A DNA stretch of 64,000 bases from NCBI RefSeq assembly GCF_026151205.1, contig NC_087072.1, positions 919,375-983,374 on the forward strand. The letters are read 5' to 3'. A program made the translations under genes and the position numbers. Source of the DNA: Bolinopsis microptera. Taxonomy: Eukaryota; Ctenophora; Tentaculata; Lobata; Bolinopsidae. Positions 48,262 to 63,200 of this stretch are shown one piece after another (position 1 is the stretch's first letter; each line of letters opens with the position of its first letter). The notes below the pieces were generated by a model that searched no databases, was not told the DNA's origin, and saw nothing but the letters and a program-made list of their open reading frames with translations.

Positions 48262-51200
48262 ATGAAGAAGCAAAGTAACAAGGGCGAGTTCAGACCTAGC
48301 TATCATACGAAAAGTAACACCCATGGGTTTACAGTCGTGCCAGATGCTTACGAGAACAAATGGGACCACATCCCTGTCAAGGTATTTTTATCATCCAATA
48401 TTTTATCTTTACATTCTCCCATCAGTAACCATTCTAACCAGTAACCATTCTAACCAGTAACCATTCTAACCAGTAACCAAGTGTTAAGTGTGGGTTAACC
48501 ATACCTTAACCGTGCGTTAAGTGAACATCGACAGATTACCTAATTGCCCCTCTCTCCAAGTGGTGTCGGTGAATGGTCTCAATGTCTGAATGTTATATTG
48601 AGCCGCTAATATCTCTGAAAATATTCAGGAAACAACCCAACGACTGATAAACATCAGTAAAACCCACCGAAAGAGGAACAAAACTAAATTGTGTTTTACT
48701 ACGTCCACCCGTTCAATACCAATGAGAGCTCTCCACAAGCCCTCCTCTAATAGACCCAGGTATGAAAATCATTCTTTATCATTTGTTATCAGGAAGCTGG
48801 TTCTCCTGTGTATAAGAGGAACCAGATCTTCTGTCAATTCAGTTGACAAAAGTTGTGAAAGCGACTTTGAGTTCGCATGCTTTGTATCAAAGCTTAGCTA
48901 ATTATGAGTCCTATGGACTCAATTAATTGTTGATTCAAATCTGGTCGATATACATTGTTGTAAATTATATTGTTATTCTTTAGCAAGTATAAACAGTGGA
49001 GTATATATCTGAAGAGAGAAAAGACAGATAGCTATGCTAAGTTTGAGAACAATGATTTATGAAACTGATCTTCACATATTATCTTCAGTTCTGCTCCAGC
49101 GACGCCGATGATGGATTCTCCAATCGGTCCTATACCAACGTAAGTTTCTAATCCTTATATTTTTTTTGATTTATCATGGTATTGCGCCAGTATGGAGCTG
49201 GTTGGGCGTTTATCGTAATTACAAAGGTAATTATATAGTTTTAATTTGCGTTTAATTAGTGGCATCTCTGATGATAATACTAGAAACGAATCAAATCGGC
49301 CAATTTCTCAAGAATTCGAGACCGAAAGTGTTTATGTTAGCGATTTAACAAAATCTTAGCAATTCTTAATTGTCATAATAAAAGCACAATTCTGATTTCA
49401 AATACAGAAATTTGAAACCAACGAAATTTGAAACCGACAACTAATGAACGTTATGACGAACAGTTATTCAAACTCGTTATTGTGCACCCTTGCTTAGTGA
49501 CAGGGATAATTTTCGATGAGAAAATGGCATTAAGATTTAGTTTGGAGAAGTACCATTGAGCTGTTATAGTGATGAAATTATCCTTCATAAGTAGCACTCA
49601 TCGCCCCAGTAATTCGATATTTGCTGCTACCATGGGAACGGATTTAATATGTGAGAGAGACTGCATGTGTACATAGGTGCTCGTTACGTTCTATTTTACG
49701 TCTAACCATCAGTTGTTTGCGTTACCTTTTTCCTTCATAAAGATATTCGCTATTTGCGTCTGTTATTCCGGTAGTAAATGTGAATAGGGAGGTTTATTTC
49801 GATTGTTAGGTTTGTAATGTTGAAACCACGGCCTCTTGTATTTGAAGACAAGAACTACAAGTCGTATGTTGAGAACGTGTACATATCAAGTTTGTGTAAT
49901 GCAGATAAAAAGTCAGCCAGACTACAACTCAACGTGGTTGAGATGGTTGAGGTGGCGCCGGATGATGGCACTAGAGTTCCTATACAGGAGAGAATACTCG
50001 CAGCTAAAGGTCTTATATCAGGCTCCACCCCAGTCAGTAGAGTTGAGAGCAGACAAAGTAGTGATAGAGCGCCCTCGGCAAGGTCATGTGACAGGAATGA
50101 TCCTGATAAAACTACAAATCAGAGATATCGGTTCCGAAAAGGCCGACCTGGTTCTTGCTGTGGAAAGTAGGCAAATATTATATTTTGCTATTTTGTAACT
50201 TGACCATCAATTGGTAAAACTACTTCTTCCCGTCCATTTTAATATGAAATTAGACTGAAGTTTTCCAGAATATTAGTTGAACTACGTAGCTGTACTGTCG
50301 CCAGCCATTAAGATTCGGAACTTAGCTTGTCCGCTTATATGTATTCAGTGATTAGCTCATTAGCTTAACAGGAATTCGGCCTATTACTGGCAGTACGTGC
50401 TTTATTTTATGGGAAACAACGAGACTCTAATTACAGTCAAATATTTTAATGAGTTAAATAACAACTTTATTTTCCTTGTACCTTGCCACACCACATCCCT
50501 CCTCTTCACACCACATCCCTCCTCTCCACACCTCAAACCTTCCTCTTCACACCACATCCCTCCTCTTCACACCACATCCCTCCTCTTCACACCACATCCC
50601 ACATCTCCACTTCACACCACATCCCTCCTCTTCAAACCTTCCTCTTCACACCACATCCCTCCTCTTCACACCCTCCTCTCCAGGCCCCCATTGGGAGGTA
50701 AAACCATCTACTCGACCCGCAAGATCAGATCAGCAGTCCCGCGAGTTAACGTGGCCGATAAGAAGGAGGAAGTGAGGGAGGCTAAGAGCCCCACATTCGA
50801 GCTGACCAGGACACCCACCGGTAATATCGGAGTTAAAGTCCAGATACAGGATGATGACACTCTCGGAAGGTAAGGCATATTTTTTGAGCTGTTGTATTTT
50901 TTAATCGCCTTTTTGAAACTTTTCCGCAAAATCATGCAGTAAATGGTTCGTATGTGATTAGTTTTAATTCAATATCTGTACCAGCTTTGCGTTACAATGT
51001 TGCAATTCATCTTTCAGATTGAAAGAAGTCGAAGCTGAGAAGATGTGAGTAGTATTGATTATTGCAAGAGTTTGTTTTAAAAGTTCTTCGTTTCGTTTCG
51101 TTAGTGATAATGTTAATAACCACTGAGCCCCCTCATTTGCCCAGGTTAGATTCTCGTCTCATATAAATTGAACCCTATTTTTGTCTAATTTACAGAAAAC

Positions 51201-54200
51201 TCCACATTATTTGTTCGACTAACACTAATCTCCAAGCATTAACCCTGATAGTGAGCTGACAGAGGAAATAGAGAGGCTGAAACAGCACATTGTCGAACTG
51301 GAGTCCAAAATCGAACTCGACCACAGATCAAACCGCGAAAAGCAACAGTTGGTGAGTTCTCAATTCATTACATACGCATCTTGCGAGGAAATGTTTACTT
51401 TCAGTACTTTAAAACCACATTCTTGAGAAATTTGTTCTTCTTTACTGACGACCTAATAGAATATTCTAGAACTGTTCCAAATCAAGACAACTCACCACTG
51501 AAATATGTTTGTTGCTTGTGATTGCTAGGATAATTTGATAAAATCCCTCTTTGTTTTTAATATTTGTTTACTTTACATGTTGCTCTAAAAAGTGACTAAT
51601 TTGACCGTCAGATACTATGACGTTCCAACTCGCAGTTCAGATTAGAATAATAACAGTTTGTCATGTTTCTCTACACTCATTATGCACGTCCAGCGGAGTT
51701 AGGGCTGTTTTACAAATTAGTTAGTTATAACAAGTATTGGTCTATTTACTTTATCAGTAGTTGATATATTTAAAATGAATCCACTATTCAACGCTAGTCA
51801 CAGCATATCAATAGTCTTTTTGACCAAGTTTAAACAGCTGCTGAGCTATCTCAAGCAAATGAGGGTGGAGAAAGTGTCTCAGCTGCAATGACATTGCCAA
51901 AATCCTAGAACTTCCTACACTTTGATGATCACATACTGTTCAATAATTAACTACCGTAACTACCTTGATAAAAACCTACATTTAGCATAATAATTATTTA
52001 TATTATCTCTTTGAATATTATTATTGATATATAACAGATAATTTAGATGTTGCGAGCAGTGCACTGAGCAGTGAGATGCAGTGCACTGTGCAGTGAGATG
52101 CAGTGCACTGTGCAGTGAGATGCAGTGCACTGTGCAGTGAGATGCAGTACACTGTGCAGTGAGATGCAGTACACTGTGCAGTGAGATGCAGTACACTGTG
52201 CAGTGAGATGCAGTGCACTGTGCAGTGAGATGCAGTGCACTGTGCGGTGAGATGCAGTGCACTGTGCGGTGAGATGCAGTGCACTATGCAGTGAGCAGTG
52301 CACTAACAGGCTCTGTGATTGCAATCTACACGTCACATGTGTAAGCCAGTGCACTTGACAAGGAGATTGAGACCACACTTGTGCAAATGGGATAGTGCAT
52401 GATCGAACCGTGCATGCAAAATGCATGTTGCTGAAGATGACTTTTTAAGCGGTGAATATGTCATGTGCCGTTTATGACACTGTGCTGAGAATGCAGTCAC
52501 TTGAATGCTGGTATAAAGTGCACTTCAGTGAAACCAGCGCACTTTCCATTGAGATCAATAACACATTTGCATAGTGATGCGGTGCATGTCAGTGGTAAAT
52601 GCAGTGCACTTGTGGCAGTGTATAATCATTTCACTTAGGACAGAATGGCAGTGACACTATGCAGTGACCATGTAACAATGTAGTGCACTGTGCATTGAAA
52701 ATACTATTATCACACATGAGAGGTGACTAGTTGCACGGTAGTGCGTGTAATGGAGTGCTACTGACATATATGTGTGCATACTGACACTTATGTGTGGATT
52801 ATATTCACTTTCATGAAGATGCAGTAGCACGGTGCGTTGATTATAGCAGTGCATGGAGTGGGATGCACATGAGCATGGAGATGCAGTGGCACTGTGCGGT
52901 GAGATGCAGTGCACTGTGCGGTGAGATGCAGTGCACTGAGCAGTGAGATGCAGTGCACTGTGCAGTGAGATGCAGTGCACTGTGCGGTGAGATGCAGTGA
53001 GATGCAGTGCACTGTGCGGTGAGATGCAGTACACTGTGCGGTGAGATGCAGTGAGATGCAGTGCACTGTGCGGTGAGATGCAGTGAGATGCAGTGCACTG
53101 TGCAGTGAGATGCAGTGCACTGTGCGGTGAGATGCAGTGAGATGCAGTGCACTGTGCGGTGAGATGCAGTACACTGTGCGGTGAGATGCAGTGAGATGCA
53201 GTGCACTGTGCAGTGAGATGCTGTGCACTGTGCGGTGAGATGCTGTGCACTGTGCAGTGAGATGCAGTGCACTGTGCAGTGAGATGCAGTGCACTGTGCG
53301 GTGAGATGCAGTGAGATGCAGTGCACTGTGCGGTGAGATGCAGTACACTGTGCGGTGAGATGCAGTGAGATGCAGTGCACTGTGCGGTGAGATGCAGTGA
53401 GATGCAGTGCACTGTGCAGTGAGATGCAGTGCACTGTGCAGTGAGATGCAGTGCACTGTGCAGTGAGATGCAGTGCACTGTGCAGTGAGATGCAGTGCAC
53501 TGTGCAGTGAGATGCAGTGCACTATGCAGTGAGATGCAGTGTCACGTAGCGGTAATTAATGAAGCTTTCTTTAGAGCTGCTAGAAGAAATACATTAGTTT
53601 AGTAACTGATTGCACACACTTCCACAGTATGCTGTGTCAAATGAACAAGTATATAATAGTTTATATTAAAGTAACTATTGTGTATATAATAGTTCACCAG
53701 GCAATCTGCTGATTGTCAATCTAACAAAAACCGACTATTTTCACAATGTTTAACCGACCACGTGCACATTTGACAAGGAGTGTGAAGACCACACTAACTT
53801 TTGCTGAACAATGGGAACTAGTGCTTTTATTGATTTAACGAAAACCGCTCATTTGTCAAGATGATTGTTGCTCGAAAGATGACTTTTTAAAAGCCTTTAA
53901 ATAATGTAATGTTTGCCGTTTTATTGACCACTGTCTCTGAGAATGCCGCTCACATTCGAATGCATTTTTGGTCACTAAAAAGTAAAAGACACTCTTCAAT
54001 ATAAAAACCAGCGTCTATTTTCCACATTATACTCAATAAACCAACATATATGCAAATACCGCTTGATTACTGTGTGTTATATCCCGGGTTCCTACAATGA
54101 CTGTGCACTTTACTGGGCAGTGTACCTAATACACTTTACTACTTAGTACACAATGGTAGTGACACTAGTTGCTAGTGACATATTGTACACAATGGTAGTG

Positions 54201-57200
54201 ACACTAGTGACACATTGTACCAATTATCACTATTAATCTACACAATGAGGAGGTGACTACTGTTACCACGGTTACGTGCGTGTTAATGGATACTACTCAG
54301 TACTCACTATATTGTGTGTTAATGGACACTACTCAGTACTCACTATATTGTGTGGATTAATAATTCCTCTTTCATACACACGATAGCGGAAGTAGTACGG
54401 TGGTTGATTATAAAGGAGTACAATGGAGGGGGGAGCACAATGGAGGGGGGGGGGGTACAATGGAGGAGGGGGGCGGGGGCCGGGGGGGGGGGGTACAATA
54501 CAGGGGGGGCCGGGGGTACAATACAGTTTACTGAGTTGAAGCGCAGTTCTATTGGTATTACAATTACAATACAACATGATTGATGAAGGTTAGGAAAATT
54601 TTAACTCAACACTATCACTTACCAGACTGCAGCTGGAGCGGGAAAGATTTATGTAAAACATTAGTTAATTCATGTAAAACATCAGTTAATTTATGTAAAA
54701 CATTAGTTAATTTATGTAAAACATTAGCAAAATCTATTTCGGCTAAACCAAAACACGGCGGTCAAACCACTTTGGTGCTGAGAAACATATAACCTGTTTA
54801 TCTCTGTAAGTAATTTCTTTATAAGTTATATCTCTAACAAGTTCATCACGTAGTCACATCACCATAAAGTAAGAACTCTCATGTAGTTAACAAGGAACAG
54901 TAAATCAGAGTGTGCATTCCCGTACTAGACCTGTCAAGTATTCAACAAAACTAAATCACTAAACGTTACACGATCGTGACGTTGGTGTGATAATGTTACA
55001 ATTTGCTGGAACTAATTTGGCAGCACAAATTATAATACTCATTTCTTTCTGTCTCCTTACTCTGTCACCTTACTCATTACTGTCACCTTACTGATCAAAT
55101 TGGAATAGTATTTGATGTCTCTAATTTTCGGTGTCTTTTTATTTCAGGTTACCGAGTAAACCCACCCACAGTGGAATCTCAAAAAGCATATCAAAAATAT
55201 ATTGTATTATGTATTATATAAAAGAGAAATTAACAAAAGAGGCGCCAGTACCAAGAGATAAGCCCTTTTCGTTATCCAGGTCCTAGGTAAATCAGGAGGA
55301 ATAAAGGATAAAGGAAAAGAAAAAGAACAAAAATTTCTAAGCGGAATAAGGATCATGAGACCAGGAAATATTAATTATTGTACCGTTCAGTTAGGGTCTG
55401 ACATGTTGTGAGTTTCTGTGTTCTAGATGATGGATATTAATTGGAGCCGTATTAAAAAAAAACCTGCTCTATTTTGGTTTTACATAAATACACCTTTGTC
55501 TCCAGAAATTCAGCTTAATAATTATTTCTTGTCCTAAGGATAAGAAATTATCGCCAGCCTCCTCTGCGGTTTCCTCTCATCATGAATACTTCACATTTTC
55601 AATTTGCAACATCCGTCTTGCTTAATTTCGAGAGTTGAAAATAATTGGGCATAATTGTTGTGGCATGTGGCATGTTTAAACATTCCAGGCACGTGAAACT
55701 CGGCGACTGACTCTAAATTTCTAACACTTCACATTAATCTACGAAACTGTCAATCGTGGATCTTCAGGATTAATTAGTTGACGATGAACAAATGGGCTCC
55801 GAGCTCAGTTTCTGTGACACGAAATGAATGATATTGTTGACAAATGCAACTGCCCTGAGGGGACTCACTTAGTCTCCTGAGCTTTATTACAATCCATCTT
55901 TACACACTAGTCATGGTCGGAACATCCATGCCATTAAGTATTTATTCGATGCTATCGAAATTTGCATTTTAAGAAAATGTGAGCAACGTGATCCAATCAT
56001 GATATACCTGACCCCACACGTGACCAAATGTGACCAACACGTGACCTAATGTGACCCACACGTGACCAAATGAACATCTTTAAAGCACATATCACCTCAC
56101 TACTTGACGGGCCGTATTATAACGGACACTACCAGTCAATAACTATTAACACTCGATTGTGCTGCTTATGTCCCACATTATTTACCGTTAGTCACGCTGA
56201 CCAACACGGCCAGGTGGCCCCCGCTACATCCGCTCTCAGGAACTACATGATGTGTTCTGCTTGCTCTAAACAGTGCTAGTGCTACTTCGCCCTACTGGCT
56301 AATGCTTGTCGGTCTCCGGCTCTGAGTGGTGGATATGAGTCACGTGGTGTAGGGAGATGGAGCGGAGTGGCGGGTGAGACTGCGTCCTGTGGCTCCAGCC
56401 TCTCGTTTCGTTTACTAGTTTTAGACGTTATGATAAACAGTTCGATTACAGATAATAGAAATTATGAAAAGAGTTATGTTAAAAGGAGGGGTAATATTGC
56501 TTGGTGAATCTCTTTTATGAAATTGGAAGCCCTACCTGAACAACACTGTTATTTAATATTGATAATTACGTCGATGACTTTGTATAGATTTAAAAACCGC
56601 TACTGCAGCAAGAATTATTAAAATGTGACTTGTCTGTTAGCAAAAAGGAAGGATTTTCAATTGGATATTTGTTCACAATCATACAGCTGACAGCATGGAC
56701 ACAATGACCAGTAATCGGAAAGAGATGTTTCAGGATTTTTACCCAGTGGTGAAAATGCACGATTCATTGGGAAGAGTAATTTTTTACTAAATTGGGGAAA
56801 ATGGGGGAAATAAGGAATTTTGAGCATATTTGGAATATAGAGACTACCATAGTGGTTATTAGCCTGTAAATACCTCAGTAAACTGTAAAGTTCATTACTA
56901 TTTACTATTAGAACATGACCAAATGAGTGAGGTAGTCATAGAATTATTATTATCTTTTTTTCGTTAATTTGTAATTTATGGTATTTTGTTCTCAGATCCC
57001 ACTTCAAAGTTCAAGGTTTGACAGTAATTACTCACATCAGGGCAAATACTATTTGTAGGTTTATAACCTACCAAGACGCGCGCCGAGTTGGACTCGTCGA
57101 CGGTTTGGTACAAATTTGGTACAAATATTTTACGAGTTAAAATAATTAATTAGGATTAATATTGGATTGTTCACTTTCTGACATGGTTGTTTTCAGATGC

Positions 57201-60200
57201 AGATCGAGTTTAACAAGAACTTAGCACAAACACTTAACGAGAAAAAGAAAGAGCTGAAGCAATTAAAAGAAATGCACTATGGGGAGATCTGTGGACTTAA
57301 GCATAAGATGAACGATGCAGTAAGTTAAGTTAAGTTTAAAAGTTAAATTAAATTCTGCAATTTTAATAATTATTTACGTCAATCAGCCATTGCATTTCCA
57401 TTTGCCTGTCCCAATCCTCATCTGCAGTCATCGTCATTTATACACTAGACTTTATTTGCTATTATTTGCTAAGCATATTTGCAATACGGTGCCAGCTTTA
57501 TAATGTTTTTTCTTCACAGCTCAAGATGCAACGTAACGAATCCTCCTTTGTTATTGGTAAGTAACTTTTTGTTTATGAACTTTCAAGTTTTTCAGATTCC
57601 CATGGCGTAGAGTTTGACACGCACTAAGTCATGCAGTTTATACATGCGGGACACATAGTGTACACTTTTTGCTTGCTATTCGCAAGTTCAAATTTTCGTA
57701 AGATCTCGTATGTCTAGTAGTGGCGCGCGAAATATAACTTGTGATGAAAGGTTCATTTTCTCATTCACTGTAACTATTGCGCGCGCGCGGGTAGCACAAA
57801 CGCGCGGTTATATTACTTTCTCCATCACTTTCGATTCAATCGAATGGGGTCGATATTTTATTGCCGGCAGTCAGCATTAGCCATGCATTAATTTCATGAC
57901 CCTCGAAATTTCAGATATATTTAACAGCTAATAACTTTTGAGGATTTTCTCACACGACCTTTTAATTTCAGCGAAACTCAAAGGCGAAATGGACTCTAAT
58001 CGAGAAACATACAAGAATTCATCGGTAATTATATACATGATACAGATTTTAGAAGATTCTTGTTTATTTATGCCTGAAATCCTTATCAACGTGTCAATTG
58101 ATCTTAGCCGAAATAAATACAACATTGGCGTGAGATTGTGGTTTATCATTGTGAGGCAGGTTTTAAAATTAAGAACAATTGTTGATATTGGCAGCGTTTT
58201 AACAAATTGGTTCATTGTCTGTGCTTCACGACTTCATTAGCCTTGATTTTTTCTGGATCATTCAAATTCTGTACTGTAGAGCATACAGGATAAGCTGAAG
58301 ATGAGACACAGCGAGGAATTACAGGATTTGCACAGTGACCTCAATCTCAAACATCAGACAGAGAAAACAAAACTCCTCAGGGATCTAGGTGAGTTTTCTA
58401 AATAGTGATTGTGGGACGCAGTATATTATGAAGGAGCAGTATATTATATATTAGGAGCTATAATACTTCGCTGAACTGTTTTCTACTTGGTGAACCAAAT
58501 TCCGATATTCGGACTATAACTTTAGGGTAGGCTGCTTACACAGAGAAAGAGCTGTTAGAACATAAGTGCCGTGTGGTCTTACTCAAATGTCTTCCAGTCT
58601 TAAACTGCTGCAGCCCGCAAAAATAAATGGGCTCGGGAAAACCCTGTTTCTTTGGTCTTTGGCAACTACAAATGGGTTACAAATTGGTTTTATGCACACC
58701 ATTAAAACGAATCCTTGTGTTTGCATTGATAATTTTTGTTGATGAGTGAAATTAAAAACCTCTAAATCTAATTATTAGTGTTATCAAATCAACTCATAAT
58801 TGACATCTCTCAATCAAGTTTATAAATCGAAGACAGGTTAACTTGTACCGAAGATTATTCCTTCAAAATTTCTTTTGATATTTCTTTGCGATGATTATTT
58901 TTGAAATGATGTTTATTTTTGCGATTCGTTCCCTGATTTGTTCGACAAAGAGGTTATTCTTGTAGAATATGGACTGAAATAAACGTAAATTATTAGAAAG
59001 CCAGCTAACAGGCCAATTTCTTGTGAAGGAGTTAAGCAATGAGACGGGATGAGTAGTAGCTACTACTCTAGATTAGTAGAGTGGATATTGTTTCGGTTAT
59101 TATTAATTGATTAATTATTATAAACTACTCCTTTATAAACTACTCCTTATCAGAGGAAAAGCTGATAAAAGAAAAAGAGCTGGCGCTGGAAACCCTGAAA
59201 AATAAGCTGGAGGCGGATATAACCCTACTGAAACAGCAGCACTCCCAAGAAGTTGAAGAAATTCTCAAAACATTTGAAGGGATTAGTTTAGAAGAGGTTG
59301 ACTCCAATCGTGCTCTTATTCAGGTAGGTTAGAAAAAGTGAACGAGTGTAGCATTACTAATTTTAATTTAATTTAATTGGGAGATAGGAAAAGGGAAACT
59401 TGGTAATCTCCTGAATAACAGTTTTAAACGGTAGAATCATGCTGATATTAGTAATTGCAAGCGGCGAGTGTGCTTCAGTTAAACACCTTTAAACTTACAT
59501 ATCATGTAAATAATTATTCATTATTATTATTTATTTATTACTAATTACATAACATGTAAATCATGAACTTTTGCTCTCAATTCGCGGAGTCACCACGAGA
59601 GCCTTTCCAGATTAAATTTTAATACATGTATTTACCTCATCTGCCCTTATTTAAAGTTTGAACTGTCATGACGTAAAAGTCTAGGTTCTCAGACCGCCAG
59701 AATTCAATCCATGCTGAAAAAAATATGATGTAACCGATGATCTAAAATTTGTGCTTATGAACGAACAGATTTTTTTTCTTTATTATTTATATATGCATTC
59801 AATACGAGGCGCCACTTTTATCATTTGAAATTCTGCGATTAAATTAAAACAGGACTAGAAATTGGTTTAAGAACTGAGCTATATTTTTCAGACATATACC
59901 CCTCACAGGAGATAATTATTCATTTGTACAGGAACAAGAGTTGCAGATAATTTGTTACAAGAGAGCACAGAGGAAGATGGAGGAAGACATGAGGAGCATA
60001 ATGAACGAGCTGGCTTCTCACAAATCAGCGCTAAAGCAGCTGCAAGAGAGCTTCTTTGATAAGGTTTGTTGGAGTTAGTGTAACTATGGTAACTAGTAGT
60101 GTAACTACTAGTTACACTACACAAGGTTTGTTGGAGTTGTTAAGCTCCTTTTTCGCAGAAGTGATAATACTTCAAATGTCAGGCTAAAGGAGTTAGCGTG

Positions 60201-63200
60201 GTCTATTTCCAGAAGAGACCTGCGATCAGCTGATTTACATGAAGATTATACATATATTTCAGCTGGGACTCAGTTTTTACTTTTTACCCTTATTCGATAT
60301 CGTTTTTCCGTCCTTTATAGCAGTTGTAACGTGTCACACGGCAGGTACATGAAGTGGACCAGAAGTACAACCAGCAACTCAGTAGTCTACTTGTTGATAA
60401 CAAAGACCTCCGGAAACGTTATCTCAAAAAGTGTGACGAACTCTTCACTCTTAAAGCGGCGTATAATAGGTACATATTCGGACATATTTGGGCACAGTGT
60501 TCATGTTTTAACTCTTGGCAAGAGTTAATCCATGCCAACGTTTAAAGCGCAGTGTTCTTCCTTCTTGATATAAAGAGTTCTTTCTTGTGGTGGGTACGAA
60601 CAATACACCATTCAAAAGATTAAAACATCGAGAGAAAATGTAACAAATATATACAAATTAGTTTGTGGCTAGTTTTATCTATCCAGGGACTAATTTAAAA
60701 CTTAAAAAACATCTCCTTCGTTTGACACAAAATTCTTCGCCTGACATCGGAGAACATTTAAACTGTATCTCTCCCAGGCTTCAAGAAGCGAAGGGTTACA
60801 TAGCGAAGGAGATGTTATCAGCTCTGATGCAGGGGAAACAGCCTCACGTCATCACAAGCTCAGCGGTGAAAGCCAGCTGGTCTACCGATGGTCTGGATTG
60901 TAGTAGGAGGTCTGGTTACTTTTATAGTTTTAACTAGATTACGTAGATTAAATATTCAGAACTATTCTAAATCGTCACTAAAATGTGACGCGATATTTGT
61001 AACGGGGAACATAAGTTGTAATTGGACATAACTAAAGATTAGCCTAAATGTTCAGGTGTAGTAGTGTAGCTAGAAGTATTTCTGATGGAGGAGACCTGTT
61101 TGACAGAAGTCCCTCCGCATGTTCTGTCGAGGATAAAGCGGCTCTTATGCTGAGGTTTGTGACTTTTCTCATGCAATTCCAGTCACTATCATGTCGTATA
61201 CCCAGACATTCCTTTCGTATACAACAAGTAACAATCACAATTTATATGACCATCTGACATGAATTCTTCTTTTTCTTCTTTTTCTGTGTAAGTTTAATTG
61301 AAAGAGGGGCTCTTAATTAAGGACCAGGAGCTAGCATGATAACTATTGACTATCATCTCCCACAGCACATGTTCGTATATTCAAGACAATAGCCAGTGTA
61401 CAAGGAACCCCAGACCTCTATCAGAGAGCATCTTCTCCAAAGACGACTTTCCTTTCTCCCTATCCCACGCTTCTTCCGAGGTAAGCTGCTACAGATATCA
61501 CTTAACACGCCTCCTCCACAGGGTAACCTTTCCTTTCTCCCTATCCCACGCTTCTTCCGAGGTAAGCTGCTACAGTTTCCTTTCTCCCTATCCCACGCTT
61601 CTTCCGAGGTAAGCTGCTACAGTTTCCTTTCTCCCTATCCCACGCTTCTTCCGAGGTAAGCTGCTACAGTTTCCTTTCTCCCTATCCCACGCTTCTTCCG
61701 AGGTAAGCTGCTACAGTTTCCTTTCTCCCTATCCCACGCTTCTTCCGAGGTAAGCTGCTACAGTTTCCTTTCTCCCTATCCCACGCTTCTTCCGAGGTAA
61801 GCTGCTACAGTTTCCTTTCTCCCTATCCCACGCTTCTTCCGAGGTAAGCTGATACAGTTTCTTGGTCGAACAGTGTGATATTATTTCAGACATCGATAAA
61901 ATTGATGCACTCAATTGTAAGAGTATGGTTGAGAAACCAGATTATTAAATTTAAGGAAATAACAGATACTCTCCTCGTCCCCAGGGTAATCTCTCTACAA
62001 GTACAATCTCTAACACGCCTCTTCCACAGGGTAATCTCTCTACAATATCTAACACGCCTCTTCCCCAGGGTAATCTCTCTACAATCTCTAACACGCCTCC
62101 TCCACAGGGTAATCTCTCTACAATCTCTGACACGCCTCCTCCACCTGGCCGGATCTCCCGAGTCAGATCAGTGTCCTCTGTGCTAGAGGACCCGTTAGCA
62201 GCCCCAATGGGTCCAGTACCCTCCCGGAGACACCGCCCTGTTTCCTCAGTCTGTGTGGTACGACCTCACAGTCGCCAATCTCTTCAAACTGGGGACCCTC
62301 TTAAACCCCGGGCTACTTCTGCTGATCCCAGGTGGAACCTTCCTTCATTTTATATTAATAGTCTTGTCATCTGCAGCTGAACAATTTAGCATGTGTAAAA
62401 TTATCTCTATTTATTGGATTTGAATATTATGTCAAATCCCAGGTCGAGATCTTTGCCAATCAATCAGAACAAACTGACAGAAACTTTCGATAGTTTTAAT
62501 CTCCCTGCTCTGCCAACCAGGTAATCCTATTTCCGATCCTAGTACTGATATTTTAACTAACTTTAGGGTAGGCTGCTTACACAGAGAAAGAGCTGTTAGA
62601 ACATAAGTGCCGTGTGGTCTTACTCAAATGTCTTCCAGTCTTTAACTGCTGCAGCCCGCAAAAATAACTCGAAAACGCAACGATTGACGCCACTGCAAAT
62701 GGGATGAAAATTGGTTTTATCCACAACATTAAAAGGAATCCTTGTGTTTTAATTGCTACTTTTTGTTGATGGGTGAAATTCAAAACCATTTTGTCAGTTC
62801 AGAGTCTATGTAGCATCATAATTGATCAATGAGTAGTAAAACCTTATTAATCAAGTGTATAGTTCACACCTCTCAAACTAGGGCAGTTTTACTTTTACGA
62901 ATCCTTGTTCTATACTAGTATAGCTGGTTTATATCTGGTAAACCTAAACCTTGTACACCTTGTAAACCTTGTATCTGGTCTGACGAGCAAATGAACAAAC
63001 TTCAGATTATTCTGATTGTGTCATGACAGTTTATAAATATATGTAATGGAACTAGAAACACTATTTACCTGAGAAGAACCGATCAATAAATCAAATAAGT
63101 ACGAATAAATAAAAAAGCCTTTGATTTTACGAACCATGCGAACCATGCGAACCATGCGTATAATAGGACAAATTGCATATTGATATTTTCATAATTATGG

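Noticed and set aside
52021-53522. Frames of up to 273 aa (CISLHSALHLTAQCTAS)
   Set aside because: 22-bp minisatellite translated on the minus strand, in an intron of a + strand gene.
56070-56279. 69-aa frame with two CxxC pairs, considered as a zinc ribbon
   Set aside because: Spacing and flanks match no known finger, no splice sites support it, and it lies in intron 7 of another gene.
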